DNA from: Sciurus carolinensis
Lineage: Eukaryota > Chordata > Mammalia > Rodentia > Sciuridae
Reading direction: 5' to 3'
Length of the DNA: 64,000 bases
NCBI RefSeq assembly: GCF_902686445.1
Contig: NC_062219.1
Span: forward strand, 105,773,160 to 105,837,159
The notes below the pieces were generated by a model. That model made no database searches, was not told the DNA's origin, and worked only from the letters and a program-made list of their open reading frames with translations. Shown one piece after another: positions 39,563-51,753 of the stretch (positions are counted from its first letter, which is position 1; each line of letters opens with the position of its first letter). A program made the position numbers and the translations under genes.

Positions 39563-39635
39563 CTGTTTTCTCATTGGTTTCTTGTGCAATGGAAGCCATC
39601 ACCTGCTTCTACACACTGGCACTGATTAGAAACAC
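38953..39635 (-). pseudogene. ATP6V1E1: processed pseudogene of V-ATPase subunit E
   Basis: Intronless, reverse-strand copy of the V-type proton pump stalk subunit E (about 226 residues in the parent). The N-terminal region begins at 39635, where the ATG is now GTG. The next ten codons align but the Gln before KQ has become TAG. Then follow recognisable [61 protein letters not shown] and QQMM segments. The stop is at 38953-38955. Several in-frame stops and frame changes are present, for example in the TDLLNEA to LLDEL part. A run of 55 A on the coding strand (39508-39562) replaces about 28 nt of coding sequence. The 3' UTR continues left of 38953 but I cannot place its end or a poly(A) tail. 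The parent could be E1 or E2; E1 is the more common source of such copies. Confidence 0.85.
39508..39562. repeat. poly(T) tract of 55 nt inside the ATP6V1E pseudogene
   Basis: An uninterrupted T homopolymer on the + strand. On the pseudogene strand it lies between ...AATGAGAAAACAG and GTCCAAAATTGAG, exactly where the parent has an A- and G-rich stretch coding a Glu/Lys/Ala-rich helix. It is therefore internal and is not the poly(A) tail of the retrocopy. Confidence 0.9.
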
Positions 39636-39737
39636 AGGAGCAGCAATGCTAGGCCTGGTGGGCAATTGGTTTAAGCTCAGTGATGAAAGAGGGTGGTGGA
39701 AGGTTTGGGCAAATAAAACAGACATAGGTTCTGGTTT

Positions 39738-39744
39738 TTAATAT

Positions 39745-39779
<35 letters not shown>

Positions 39780-39860
39780 TTTTTGTGGTTCTGAGATTTG
39801 AACCCAGGGCCTTGTGCATGCGAGGCAAGCACTTTACCAACTGAGCTATATTCCTAGCCA
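39738..39860 (-). mobile_element. ID-type SINE with (ATTT)n tail
   Basis: An (ATTT)n run at about 39742-39782 is the reversed tail. It is followed by gttctgagatttgaacccag, catgcgaggcaagcacttta and ccaactgagctatattccta. It lies just upstream (on the coding sense) of the ATP6V1E pseudogene. Confidence 0.88.
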
Positions 39861-40261
39861 ATAATATTTATTCTTTTTAAAATTCTGACATAATTCATAA
39901 AAATAAATTTAGTCATTTTAAGGCATACAATTTAGTGCGTTTCAGTTATGCACAGTGTTGTGTAGGCATGGTCATTGCTTAACATTGATTAATTCTAGAA
40001 GATTTCCATGAATCTAAAAAGAAACCTCATTTTAGCAGTCACTACCACATCCCTCCTTCTCTAATTCCCTGGAAATTACTAATTTATTTTTTTTATTTCT
40101 TTAGATTTTAGTATTCAGGAGACTTCACAGAAATGAATTCAGGAAATGTATGGCCTTTTGTGTCTGATTTAAATCATTTAGCATAATACATTCAAAACTC
40201 ACCTGTGTCTTAGCTTCTTTCCTTTTTTTTTAAGTTTTTTGTAATTGTATATGGACAGAAT

Positions 40262-40366
40262 ACCTTTATTTTATTTGTTTATTTATATGTGGTGCTGAGG
40301 ATCAAACCCAGTACCTCACAAATGCTAGGCAAGAACTCTGCCACTGAGCTACAGCCCCAGCCCAGT
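40262..40366 (-). mobile_element. ID-type SINE
   Basis: tatgtggtgctgaggatcaa, gctaggcaagaactctgcca and actgagctacagccccagcc, preceded by a reversed tail of ttatttgtttattta units. It is inserted in reversed L1 sequence. Confidence 0.88.
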
Positions 40367-40404
40367 TTCTTTCTTTGTATTGCTGAAAAATAGTTGCTTG
40401 TGTG

Positions 40405-40600
40405 TGAACTGCATGTGGTGGTGCATGCCTGTATCCCAGAGACTTGGGAGACTGAGGCAGGAGGACTGCAAGTCCAAGGTGAGCCTCAGCAACAAAGCCA
40501 GACCCCAAGCAACTTAGCAAGATGCTATCTTAAGATAAAATTTACTGGAAATGTGACTTGGTGGTTAACCACCTCTGGTTTCCATTTACTGGTATAAATA
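40405..40600 (+). mobile_element. B1-dID composite SINE
   Basis: Forward copy: gcatgtggtggtgcatgcct, gagactgaggcaggaggact, gtgagcctcagcaacaaagc, then a decayed ID half (gacttggtggttaaccacct). It lies next to a reversed ID element inside an L1. Confidence 0.85.
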
Positions 40601-40694
40601 TATATACACACACATACACACATATACACATGGGTACTTGGGTTTTTCACTTTTTGCCAATTATAAATAATGTTGCTATGAATATCTCTCTGTA

Positions 40695-41070
40695 AATTTT
40701 TTCATGTGAAGTAGAGTTGTATGCAGTCATAAAAAAGAACATGATTATTTCATTTGCAAGAAAATGGATGGAACTGGAGAGCATCATGTTAAGCAAAATA
40801 AGCCTGACTCAGAATGTCAAGGGTCCGATTACATTTTCTCTAATATTTGAAAGATAGAAAAAAGATTTTTAAAAAGGAATTTTCAAGAAATAAAAGAGAA
40901 ATGAGACTGTGGAGCAGAGGATGGGTATTGGCAAGAGGGAGAAAGGAGGTACTGGGCACTGAAATTTATCAAATTATGCGATGTATATATGCAAATATAT
41001 CACAATGAGTCCCAATATTTTGTATAATTATAATGTACCAATTTTCCAAAAGGAGATACACACACTAAGC
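40695..41070 (+). mobile_element. L1 3' fragment, forward, nested
   Basis: caagaaaatggatggaactg, gagcatcatgttaagcaaaa-taagcc, then gagggagaaaggaggtactg and tataatgtaccaattttcca, as in the 3' end of forward L1s. It is flanked on both sides by the reversed L1. Confidence 0.65.
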
Positions 41071-43261
41071 TTAAAAATTATGGGTGAATATTACCTTTAA
41101 GTCTTTTGGTCATAGGCCTATCAATGAATTTCTTTAAACTTTAACTTTTGAGTAAGTGCAAGAAATTTTTTCCCAGTGACTGCACTATTGTACAATCCTA
41201 CCTGCAATGTATGAGGATTCCTATTTTCTGTTGTTTTTCCTTTTATAGTGACTTCTCACTATAGTTTTTAATCTACATTTCTCTAATGTCTAACAAAGTT
41301 GAGCATATTTTATGTACTTACTGTCAATTTATAGATGGTCTTTGGAGAATCTTCAAATGAAATAATTTGCTAATTTTTATATTAGGTTACTTGATTCTTA
41401 TTGTTGAGTTTTAAGTATTCCATTTATATTTGGAATAGTAGATTAGTTTTGGGCATATAACTTGCATAAAACTCTCTATCCTATCAGCTCTTTCAACTAC
41501 TTTGACAGTAACATTTGAGGTACACAGATTTTATGGGGATGAAGTTTATTTGATCATTTTTTTTGTCATAACCCATGTTTTGGTTTTAAATACAGGAAGT
41601 CATTACTTATTCCAAGGTAATGAAGATTCACAACAGTTTTCTCAAAACAATTTGGGTAGTTTTAACTCAGATTATGAATTTTCCCACTGAGCTAATTCTT
41701 GTATATAGTTTGAGGTCAGAGTCAAAATTCATTTTTCTTCATTGAGCTATTCACTTATCTCCTCAGTCAGTCTTGCAGAACTAGTCTTCTATCACAGAAA
41801 TATCTTGGCATCCTTATAACAATTTACATGGACTTACAGGTTTATTTCTGGTCTACAAATTCTATTCCTTTGCTTTTCTGTGTCTGTCTTATGCCACTAG
41901 GAACCTCTGGATCTCTGTGTCTTGATAGTACATTTTGAAATTAGGAATAACAAGACTTCCAACTTTGTTATTCATTTTTAAAACCATTTTGGCTACTTTG
42001 GGCTTATTTTACTTCCATACATGAACTATACTTCAAAAGTTTTGGTCCATTGTGATTTTGTTATCATTCATCAAAAGTATATTCTAATTTTCCTTTTGTT
42101 TTACTTTTGAACCATTATTTTCTTTTCACATCTGTGAATTTTCCAAATTTCCTCCAATTATTGATATCTAATATATTCTATTTTAGTCAGAGAAATACTT
42201 TCCATAATTTTAGTTTTAAAAATATTTTAGACTTTTTTATTGCCTGATATCTGGCTATCTTAGAGAAAGTTCCATACTCACTTAAGAATGAATATTTTGC
42301 ACTTGATGGATAGAACGCTTCAAAGGTGTCTACAGGTCTAGTTAGTTTATAGTTTTGTTAATTGTTTCTGTTTCTCTACTAATCTGCCTAGTTGCATACA
42401 TTATTGAAAGTGGAGTATAAAGTTCTCTATTATTATACTTATTGTCTATTTCTGACTTCAGTTCTGTCATATTTTGCTTCTTGTGTTTTGAGGTTGTTAT
42501 GTTAGATACACAGATGTTTTGCTGTATCTTCCTGCTGGGTTGGTTGTTTAATCATTAAATAATGCCTTTGTATCTGGCAAGAATTTCTTTCTAAAGTTTA
42601 TTATGTCTAGTATTATTGTGGTTCCCTCCAATTTCTTTTGGATGTTTGTGGATAATGGGATTTCTTCATCCATTCTTTTAACATAATCAACTGGTAAGGA
42701 ATAAATTGATTCAGTGTTAGATATTTATTTACCATTTTTTTTGTGAACTTTGCCAATAGACTTAAATCTGATTTTTTTTTTTTTTTTAGGATTCTACATG
42801 ATTGTGACTACAATGGAATGACTTAGAAATCATGAACTTAATTCTGAATTTTACTGCTTTATAATATATGTGTGAATAAACATTACATGGCAATATGGTG
42901 AAGTGGTCTTCCTCTTATCAACTGATGCTGAATTTTCAAATTTTTTTCTTTCCCATATAGTTAAAACAGTTAGATCAACTTTCCACACGTGTGATTTAAT
43001 TGAAACTTTTCCTTTTGTATTTTGTAATATATGCATTCATTATAAAGGATAACAATTGTCAGGTAAGTTTATTTCTCTTGATTTTACTTTCCTCATCTGT
43101 AACACAAGTGACTGATTAAAATCTCTCAACAGCCTCCAGTTCTTTATTAATATTTGACACAGATTTTGTAAATCTGCAATTCATTTTTCTTATGTTTTAT
43201 AGAATGAATGAGTTATATTACCTAGTGTAATATAAGACCCTTTTCAGTAGTATTAGCATTC

Positions 43262-43408
43262 CAGGGTCTTGTTAGAAATTCAAACTATTCACCTCTGTTC
43301 CAGACCTACTAAACCAGAAATGCAGGGCGGGAGGTGCCCTACAATCTGGATTTAGCAAGTCCTTCAGAGGATTATAATGCAGTTGTAGTTTAAGAGTTAT
43401 TGTCTTAG
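43262..43408 (+). mobile_element. MER5A-like hAT-Charlie fossil
   Basis: cttgttagaaattcaaacta, ccagacctactaaaccagaa, caatctggatttagcaagtc, ccttcagaggattataatgc and agtttaagagttattgtctt are in MER5 order. Confidence 0.7.
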
Positions 43409-44044
43409 AAATTCCCTGGACTTTGCAGTAGGAGAGAATTGATTGTTTTCTCTTTATAGCATCAGTTTTTGTATAATGGAACAAGTTTCCAACCCTTGTT
43501 AATGTATGTTACATAATCAACATTACAGGTGTGTAAATTGAAAGAGATAACACCTTCACTTACATAAACAAGGTTAAAAATATTAGAAATATTGGACTTG
43601 GAATTTTGAGTTCAGACTACTTATTATAAGAAAGTCATAAGTCATAATTAAAAATCTGCTGTGCAGAAGATTTCCCAGATTCATTAGTGAATCTAGTATT
43701 TCCAAATCATATAGGCTTTTTAAATTGCATATTATATTAATTGAAATAAATCACTTAACCATCCTGATTCTCATGGTTTTCATTAGTGAAACAAAAGTGA
43801 TCTTAATGAAAACTTCCAGTTTTAAATTCTATGATTCAGACATTCAATAACTTTAGGAACATTAGAATATTTATTGCTACATATGCCATCTATTTAAGGG
43901 TCAGATTCCTGTAACATTTCCATAAAAGTCCCTAAAATATTGTGTCTATTTAATGTAATTCAGGTTTTACTTTTATGAGGAAATATAATAATACCTTTTT
44001 TTGACCACATTCTTTGAACATGGTACAGCTTAACCAAGCATACA

Positions 44045-44189
44045 AATGTTCTTGCTTTTGATAAGCCTCAGTAGTTAAAACCATTTCCCAGGAGACTCTA
44101 TAAATTAAAGGGTACTTTGTTTCCTTATTTTAAAACAGCTGACTTGTAAAAAGATCTGTTGATACTTTTCCCCTAAGAAACTCTCTACC
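44045..44189 (+). promoter_or_regulatory. DEFB110 core promoter and 5' UTR
   Basis: A TATA box, tataaatt, is at 44099-44106, 91 bp before the ATG. The upstream aatgttcttgctttt box, aagcctcagta and the leader agatctgt block all recur upstream of DEFB112. These are the only recognisable blocks shared by the two intergenic regions apart from interspersed repeats. Confidence 0.65.
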
Positions 44190-44244
44190 ATGAAGATTCA
44201 TCTCTTTTTCTTTATTCTGCTCTTTTGGGTCACAATTTTACCAG
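44190..44244 (+). CDS. DEFB110: DEFB110 exon 1, shared signal-peptide exon
   Basis: The ATG sits in the context ctctaccATGA. The exon encodes [18 protein letters not shown] plus the first base of codon 19 and ends at cag|gtaatatg. The leader is strongly hydrophobic and close to the human DEFB110 leader as I recall it. It lies 91 bp downstream of a TATA box. Confidence 0.92.
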
Positions 44245-47200
44245 GTAATATGCAAACATTTGTGGGGGTACTGGACTAATGAATTTGAGGAGGCCCTGTT
44301 TCTTATTAAAAGCATGATAATAATGTAGGAATTAAAAAATTATTACACTAGATTTGATACAGTATTTGGGAGTAACTTTAAGACAGAAAAATACAGTCAT
44401 GGGAAAACCAATGCAATGTGAATAAAATGTTGTTTAGCGAATAGTATCATATCAATAATAATTTCTTAGTTTTGATGAATGTTAGCATGGTTATGTGAGA
44501 TAGAAGGGGGAGCTGGCCTATACTGACTTTGCACCTCACTTGCAAATGTAAAATGATTTCAAACTAAAAATATATATGATCATCACAGCAGTCCCCTCAC
44601 TTTCATCCTGAAATATTGTGTTATAACTTAATCTTGATAGATGTTAATCCTCAATGGGAAAATATTATTATTATTTAATGTAATCAACTGATAAGGGGTG
44701 AAATAGTTCAGTTAGTGATCTATTTATCTTTCCTTTCTTTTTAACCTACGCTACAACTCGCAAGAATGTTGAGTAATACTTTGTGCTCAAGATGTATTTT
44801 TTGGTGAGGATTTCCCTCAAGGATTATCCCTTCACACCAGATTAGTAACAATCCTGTCTTCTCCTGAATTAATGTACAGCATTGATAGCACAGAAACAAA
44901 GTAAGCCTTGAAGATGGAGAAATCATTGCTTCTACTCACTTCCTTTTAGAGAGCTTGAGGTGGAAGGATCCTCTCAATTCTAGCCTGCTTGTGAAAGTGG
45001 CAATGCATTCAGATCCATTCACTCACTCTAGGGCACAGCCCTTTTTAGAAATCAATTAAAATTTTCAGGTCCAACAGAAATCATATTACAGGGCTAAGTG
45101 ACATATATTCTCTTCTATCATAAAATACATCATGAGAATATAAAATTTCACACATTTAAAAACTGACAAGTTAGTATTTAAAGAACGTGAGTAGATAAAA
45201 TTCTATACAGAGACCAAGCATTAATGAAATTTGGGTAATTTAGTGAATTGAATAACTTCTTCCTCTTTCTTTGAGAAATTATTTTTAAAATTATTTGAAA
45301 ATTGTCACCAAAATATAGAATACATACAAGTTATTAGTCTAGATTTTTTAACTTTATTTAGGGACAAAAATCCATTTGATAGATTAATATAGCTTTCAAC
45401 ATGTAACATATACTTTCTTCTGATTTTAAAATAGCTAACATTAATAAATCACTATAGAAAGCATTTTAATTTTTACCTTAATTTCCTTATACCTTAACTA
45501 CTCTTAATAATAACTTATTTATGCATTTATTTAATAAACAAGAACAATCACATGCCCCGTAGTCTGAGATAATTATAACCTACTTGGGGGATTTAATGAC
45601 ATAAATTTCAACACCATCATTAATATGCTTTAGTGTAATTTTTTTAATTTTGAAAATGAAGTTAATATTCTTTTTGGTTATACATGGACCCAACTATTAT
45701 ATAATTCCTATTATTACTAATACAAAAGTTTCCAAGTATAATATCAACACACACATATTCACTTTATTTTGAAATGCCAATTACAAGCTGTGGTGAAAAT
45801 AATTTAGTTTGCTATGGTTCTCATACTTTATTTAGGAAAATTGTAAGTAATATTTAGTGAAGAATTCAGTTTTCAGAATAAAATGTGTTTCAATGACAAG
45901 AATTACTTTATATAAGTAAAAGTAAGTATATTAAAATATGAGCTGCACTTAAAAGGAAAAAAATTGCCACTTAATTGTAGATTAGTTAACAGGATATTTT
46001 TGTTACAACTACTTATCACATGATTTACTTTTTTCATTGTATATTGTTTTAACTACTCTATAAATAAATTCTTAACTTACCATATAGCATTAAAATGGTA
46101 ACTTTTATATGAAAAACAATCTCCACGTTAAAAAAAAGTCCATGTATATATTTTCTCCTCAAGATTAGAAAAGGGATGATATGGAATGTGGAAACTAAAA
46201 ACCTTAATAAAGCAATTAGGATCCTTTCACCCTGTAGCTCACCAACATGTGACATTTGAACTAAATTGAATATAAACAAATCTATGAATGAACTCTACCA
46301 ATTTTTACATTTCACATTCAGTCTTCTAGATGGCAAAAGTTTCCATCCAACAGAGGTACAAGAACAAACAGACAAGTATAAACCCATAATGCATTTTTGC
46401 AGATGAAAAGATACTTAGATAGAAGTTCTTAAATTTTCTAGGCAATGTAATTTCCATTCAAGTAATTTATCTCCTTCATGCACAGAAAGTCTGGAATTGG
46501 AATGTAGTGCAAATGTCATGTTTCTTTCACATTATCTGCAAAATTGAAAAATGAGTTATTGTCAATACCCACTTCTCTTTGAATCTGTCATGCACTCTGA
46601 ATATGGGATAGTATATTTTTTGCACTAAAAGAGAAGACATGGTTTCCCCCCAATCCCAATGAGGTTAATGTTAGCCTAAAGAATGAGGAGGCAGGTGAAT
46701 GAAAATAAAAAGAAATTGCGGGTTAAAACAGTTCACCACATTCCAGATTATATATTAAGTGGTTCTTCATATAATATTTAAATAAACTCTGGCACAATAT
46801 AATGTTATAAAAATATTATCATGTAATTGTGAATGATACTTATGAAGTTGTATGAGAAATGGAGAGTGAGATTACTTTCCTTAAAGTCCTCAGTAGGACT
46901 AGAGAAAATGTGGTATTTAAGTCATGTATTTGTGGACAAAGACAGAATTTATTCACTTGGATTTTCGCAGTATCACTAGATCAATGTTTCTCAGTGAGGG
47001 GTGATTTTGCATTCAAGGAGACATTAGGCAACGTCTGGAGGCCTTTCAGATTGTCACAATTGGTACTACTGGCAACTACTGCGTAGAGGACAGGGATGCT
47101 GCTAAACACTCTGCAATTACAGGAGAGCCCCCAGGACAAAGAATTGGCCAACCCAAAAGGTCAATATTTCTTAGAGAGAGAAACACTGCCTTAGAGCCTG

Positions 47201-50200
47201 GCATACATCGTGTGTATATCATTGGATTAGATAAAAGGGAATGAAAGGAAGGGAAGGAAAATGGGAATAGGAAAGACAGTAGAATGAATAAGACGTACCT
47301 TTCCTATGTTCATATATGAATACATGACCAGTGGAAATCCACATTATGTACAACTGCAAGAATAGAATCTTGCAGTATTTACAAATATATACCCAATACA
47401 TATATGTGTATATATATACATATATTATATAAATATACTCTATATGTGTATACACTATCTAGATAGAAAGAAAGTACATAGAGTATATTTATAAGACACT
47501 AGATATATTTTTGCTTCTCTTGATATGAGAAAGACAAATCTATATGGCAACTTTTCCAGTATTGTCAGAATGTACTCAGTATTCCACCCACAAATTCCTC
47601 ACTCATTTTTCATGATTGATGAAGAGAAGAATATGAGGAGAGAACCAGAGGTTAGCAAATATTTTGCTAGAAATCAGGTTCATAATAAACATTTTAGGTT
47701 TTATCTCAACTGCATCAGTGTAATGCAAAAGTGATTGTACAACACTATGTTAATAAGGGATTATCGATCAAATCATTTACCAGAACATGAGGCAAGCCAG
47801 ATTTGGTCCCTTGTCCATAGTGAGTTCATTTGCAATCAAGAATTTTAGCAACACAAACCATGACTGGGAGAAATTATTTTTAAATCACTACAATTTTAGA
47901 AACATTTGGTGAAGGAAGAAAAAGAAAACAATGCCATGATAATTTTAGATTTCTAGGATTTTCCTTGCACCAAGGGAGGGTCTACTTACTTAAATTTCCC
48001 CCAGGAGGTGAAAATTTTCACTCTGTGATTTTTTTTCTTTTGGGACTGTCTCCTTTAAAAAAACAGATGTCATAGCTCCCTTGCTAATTCCACTAATTCT
48101 TTCCTTCTTACAGCCAGAAAGAGATATCCTGAGTATGGTAGTTTGGATTTGAGGAGAGAGTGCAGAAGGAGTAATGGTCAATGTAAAAATCAGTGCCTTA
48201 ACACTGAAGTTAGAATTGCTTTCTGCATAAGACCTGGAACTCATTGCTGCATTCAGAATTCAAAATGACAGAAGAAAAGAGACACAACTCCAAGAAGACC
48301 AGTGTTACTAAGTCTTCCCAGCACATCTTTCAAGTCCTGAGTGTCTCTATAAAACCCAAAGAATTAAATAAATTTTAATATTGAACCATTCAGAGGGCTC
48401 TATGACACAAACGTACCTGGTGCCTTCACACTGCATTTTTTTCTCTTGATTTCTTGGTACCAGAAGTGAACAGAATTTATTTTGTGGATGTCCCTCAATA
48501 ACTACTCAAAGTTCTATGTGCCCTCTGATAGTTAACTTAAGTAAAATTGTAGGAAACCCTAGGCCAAAGGTCAAAGAAGTGGCGAAGTATATCGTTGAGA
48601 TGCAAGCTTCCAATAGAAATGTGCTGTTATTTTAATACACTACTCTATAAATTACCTCATGAAAAAAGTAGAAACCCACTGGGATTTGGAAACTAGACAT
48701 TGAGAGTGAGCACTTTCTCATGAGAGACACAGGGCTAAAGGGAGAACATCACCAGAATGTAAGAATGAAAGAACAGAAAAAGATCAAAACAAGATTTAAT
48801 TTCTACTTTCATTTATTGTTTAGTAGAGAAATTGGAGGAGGAAGGTAAAAGAAGAATTTCAGAAAGGAGAAAAAAACTGTGCATAAAGAATAGTTTAGAT
48901 TAGGAAGTCAGAAACTTTGGCTAATAATTTCATTCAGATCTTCAGTCCTAAGAAATAATTCTGTCTGAGGAGATACAGAACAAAGCAAAGAGTAGTAACC
49001 TTCATTTTCAAAATCCACTCTGCCTCAGTTTCTTTCCTATTGCCCCTGAACACCGACAGTAGTCTCTTGCTGGACTCAAATGTCATTTAGTTGCTGTCCA
49101 AAAATATGCTAATTACCTCTTTTTTGAGCTTAACATATAGTCATCAGTATTAAATAAAAATTCTTAAGAAGCCTGGCAATGCAAGAACATAACAATTAAA
49201 AAATCCACAGATATATCCCTTCCCCCAAAATAAAATTGAACAATATTTTGGCAAATTAAAGAGGAAATTTGTTGAATACATTCAAGGGGAGTAAAGTTGA
49301 GCTCAGAAAGAAATAATAAATTAAAAATTCTTCATATTTTTATTATTACATCTCTGTGAGTTCATCCTATTCTCTAAATACAGATATTGCATCTAAATAT
49401 ATTCATAGTAAACATTATCTATAAAGTGATTTGCATGTGGAAATAAGTTTTCCCTATAGAGGTAAACAAATATATACAAACACATCACACAAGGAACTTA
49501 TTGATTTTTAGTGTTTCATTTTAATGAATATAGTAGTTCCATTACAAAACAATTCTTTGCTAAACACTAATTAGAGCTAAATGTATATTATATTTCACAG
49601 ATTCTAATTACATAATATAGTCTAATTAGTTAATGTGTTCCCTTGCAATATAAATATTTTCAAAAGTATTTTTATAATATTCACTTATGAAAGGGTTTCT
49701 CAACCCTTGATGTACTGGTATTTTAATCTAAACAATTCTGTTATAGAGCTATCCAGTGCATTATCTGTTTAGCAGCAAGATAATCTCCAGCATCCATAGC
49801 CTACGCCCACTTAGATGCCAGGAGCACCACTTCCCTTAATTGTGAAAATGGAAAATGTGTATCTTGCTAAATATTTCCTTTGGGAGACAAAACTCACACC
49901 TGATTGAGGATCACTGATTTATAAATCAAAGCTCTTGTTCTCACAGAAATTAAAATTAAAAATGGAAACAATAAAATAACCAGTAACATTTTCAGATATC
50001 TGACATTTTCTATGTGTTATAAAAATAATTATCTACTCAGAATCTTAGTATATTATTATACTTGTGCTAGAGATGATATATGAAGGAATTAGCCTATGCC
50101 AAGAAGGAGATCAGTTACAATTACCGGTTTGAAATGGAAGTTGGGTTATTATTTATCTTACCAAAGCAGAGACTGAGCTATCTCTACCCCAAGACTTCCA

Positions 50201-51722
50201 AGAAGAAGTGGGAGACCTAATATTTTATTCATATAGGAAAAATAAGAGCTTTTTAGGGTCTACCAAGAAGTCGAAGAGAACCATTTTAGAAAACACCTGA
50301 GATACTTCTGCACATACCACGTTAGTGCTAAAACTACTTGTATACCCTCATTCTTCAGTGCTTACCAGAAAGAGACCCAACCCCTCAACCATTGAGTTGT
50401 TTCCTTCTGTAGTCTAGTGAATACTCAAGCCAATATCTTCTGACTTCAGCTCCAGGAAAAATACTTTAGAAATTAAAGGAGAATGTGAACCTATAAACAT
50501 CAGTCATAAAATTAATGTCCTATCCTAAAGAAATATTTTAAGTGTCATATCAAGATTGAGAACTCCTGAAGCCACTTTTATAAAGGTATGCAACCTGCTT
50601 CTTTAAAGATATGGAGGTATTACTAAGTTATTCTGCTCCCTTATTCTTAAATGGATATATGATTTATATATGGATAATTGTAGTATGTTCATAATTTTTT
50701 TAAAAAAGAAAAACAAAAATGTGGTAGAGGCTTCAAAATGGAACAATTTTTGGTAACTTTCTTGCTAAAACACTGAAATTTTCATTGTGTGAATTTACAA
50801 AAAAAAAAAAAAAATACACTAGAAAATCTTAAGCTACTTAAGTTCTTAAATCCTGAAAGTTTTCTCCTTCTTTGGTCCCAGATATCAAACTCTGTAACTC
50901 TATGTATTTTTCTTCACTTGTGAGATTTTCTATGTTTAATTGGATATTGACCCTGATATCACCACCTGTTGGATATATGTGCTATTATTTGGTATATGAA
51001 TCAACTGAAAACATCATATTTAAAGGTGATTTATCACCATCAATTTCCAGCACAGACTAGGAGAAGAATTAGAATACAACATGACACCTTGGATTCAAAC
51101 CCAACCTACTGCAGGATTTATTTCACCTTAATACCCTTGGGCAAGAATAAAATCTATTTCCAATTAGCAAGTTATTTATTCAGTCAACATTTCATTAATA
51201 GTTTGCTTCTTCCCAAGCATTATGTAATGGATTTTTGACCTAAGGAACTACTGTTGACTGATCACAAACTGAATTTAGGTAGTATTCAATTTAATTGAGA
51301 TAAAAATTGAGTAAGATATGGAGTATTCTCCAAAAAGTTCAAAGTCAATTCATAACACACACACATACACACACAAGCACATAAACACTTCAATATACCT
51401 TCCCTGATTTATTTATGCATTCATTAAATATTAATTGCACACTTATTGTATGTCAACAAGGGTACAGCAAAGATTGGTACACATCAATACACATACCAAA
51501 CAATATTCCTCATATTTGTGGAACTCAAATTATAGTGGGTAGAGACAAATATAAACAGTGTAATAAATAAACAAACTAATGTAGTGCATTAAAAGCTGAT
51601 ATAGAAAAGGAATGTTATAGAAAAGGAATCAAAACATTGTGAAGAGAACCCAAAATTCTGGTGGGCTGAAATGAGTTTAAAATATAAATTTCTATAGAGA
51701 CCTATTGAGAAAGTAGCATTTT

Positions 51723-51753
<31 letters not shown>

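Larger units (their letters stand above)
39861..42790 (-). mobile_element. long old L1, reversed, with nested SINEs and an L1
   Basis: From the 3' UTR side (cattttaaggcatacaattt; tctttagattttagtattca) through the ORF2 end (cctgcaatgtatgaggattc) to the ORF2 endonuclease/RT side (attgaaagtggagtataaag; aatgcctttgtatctggcaa). An ID (40262), a B1-dID (40405) and a forward L1 3' piece (about 40695-41070) are nested in it. Confidence 0.72.
44245..48113. other. DEFB110 intron 1 up to exon 2a
   Basis: AT-rich intron with a MER20 and a TATG block near its 3' end. No further exon is recognised. Confidence 0.5.

Noticed and set aside
39502..39741. 79-codon frame with a poly-Phe run
   Set aside because: It is produced by the T55 tract inside the antisense pseudogene.
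47990..48244. 84-codon minus-strand frame over DEFB110 exon 2a
   Set aside because: Antisense to a clear defensin exon with intact acceptor and motif.
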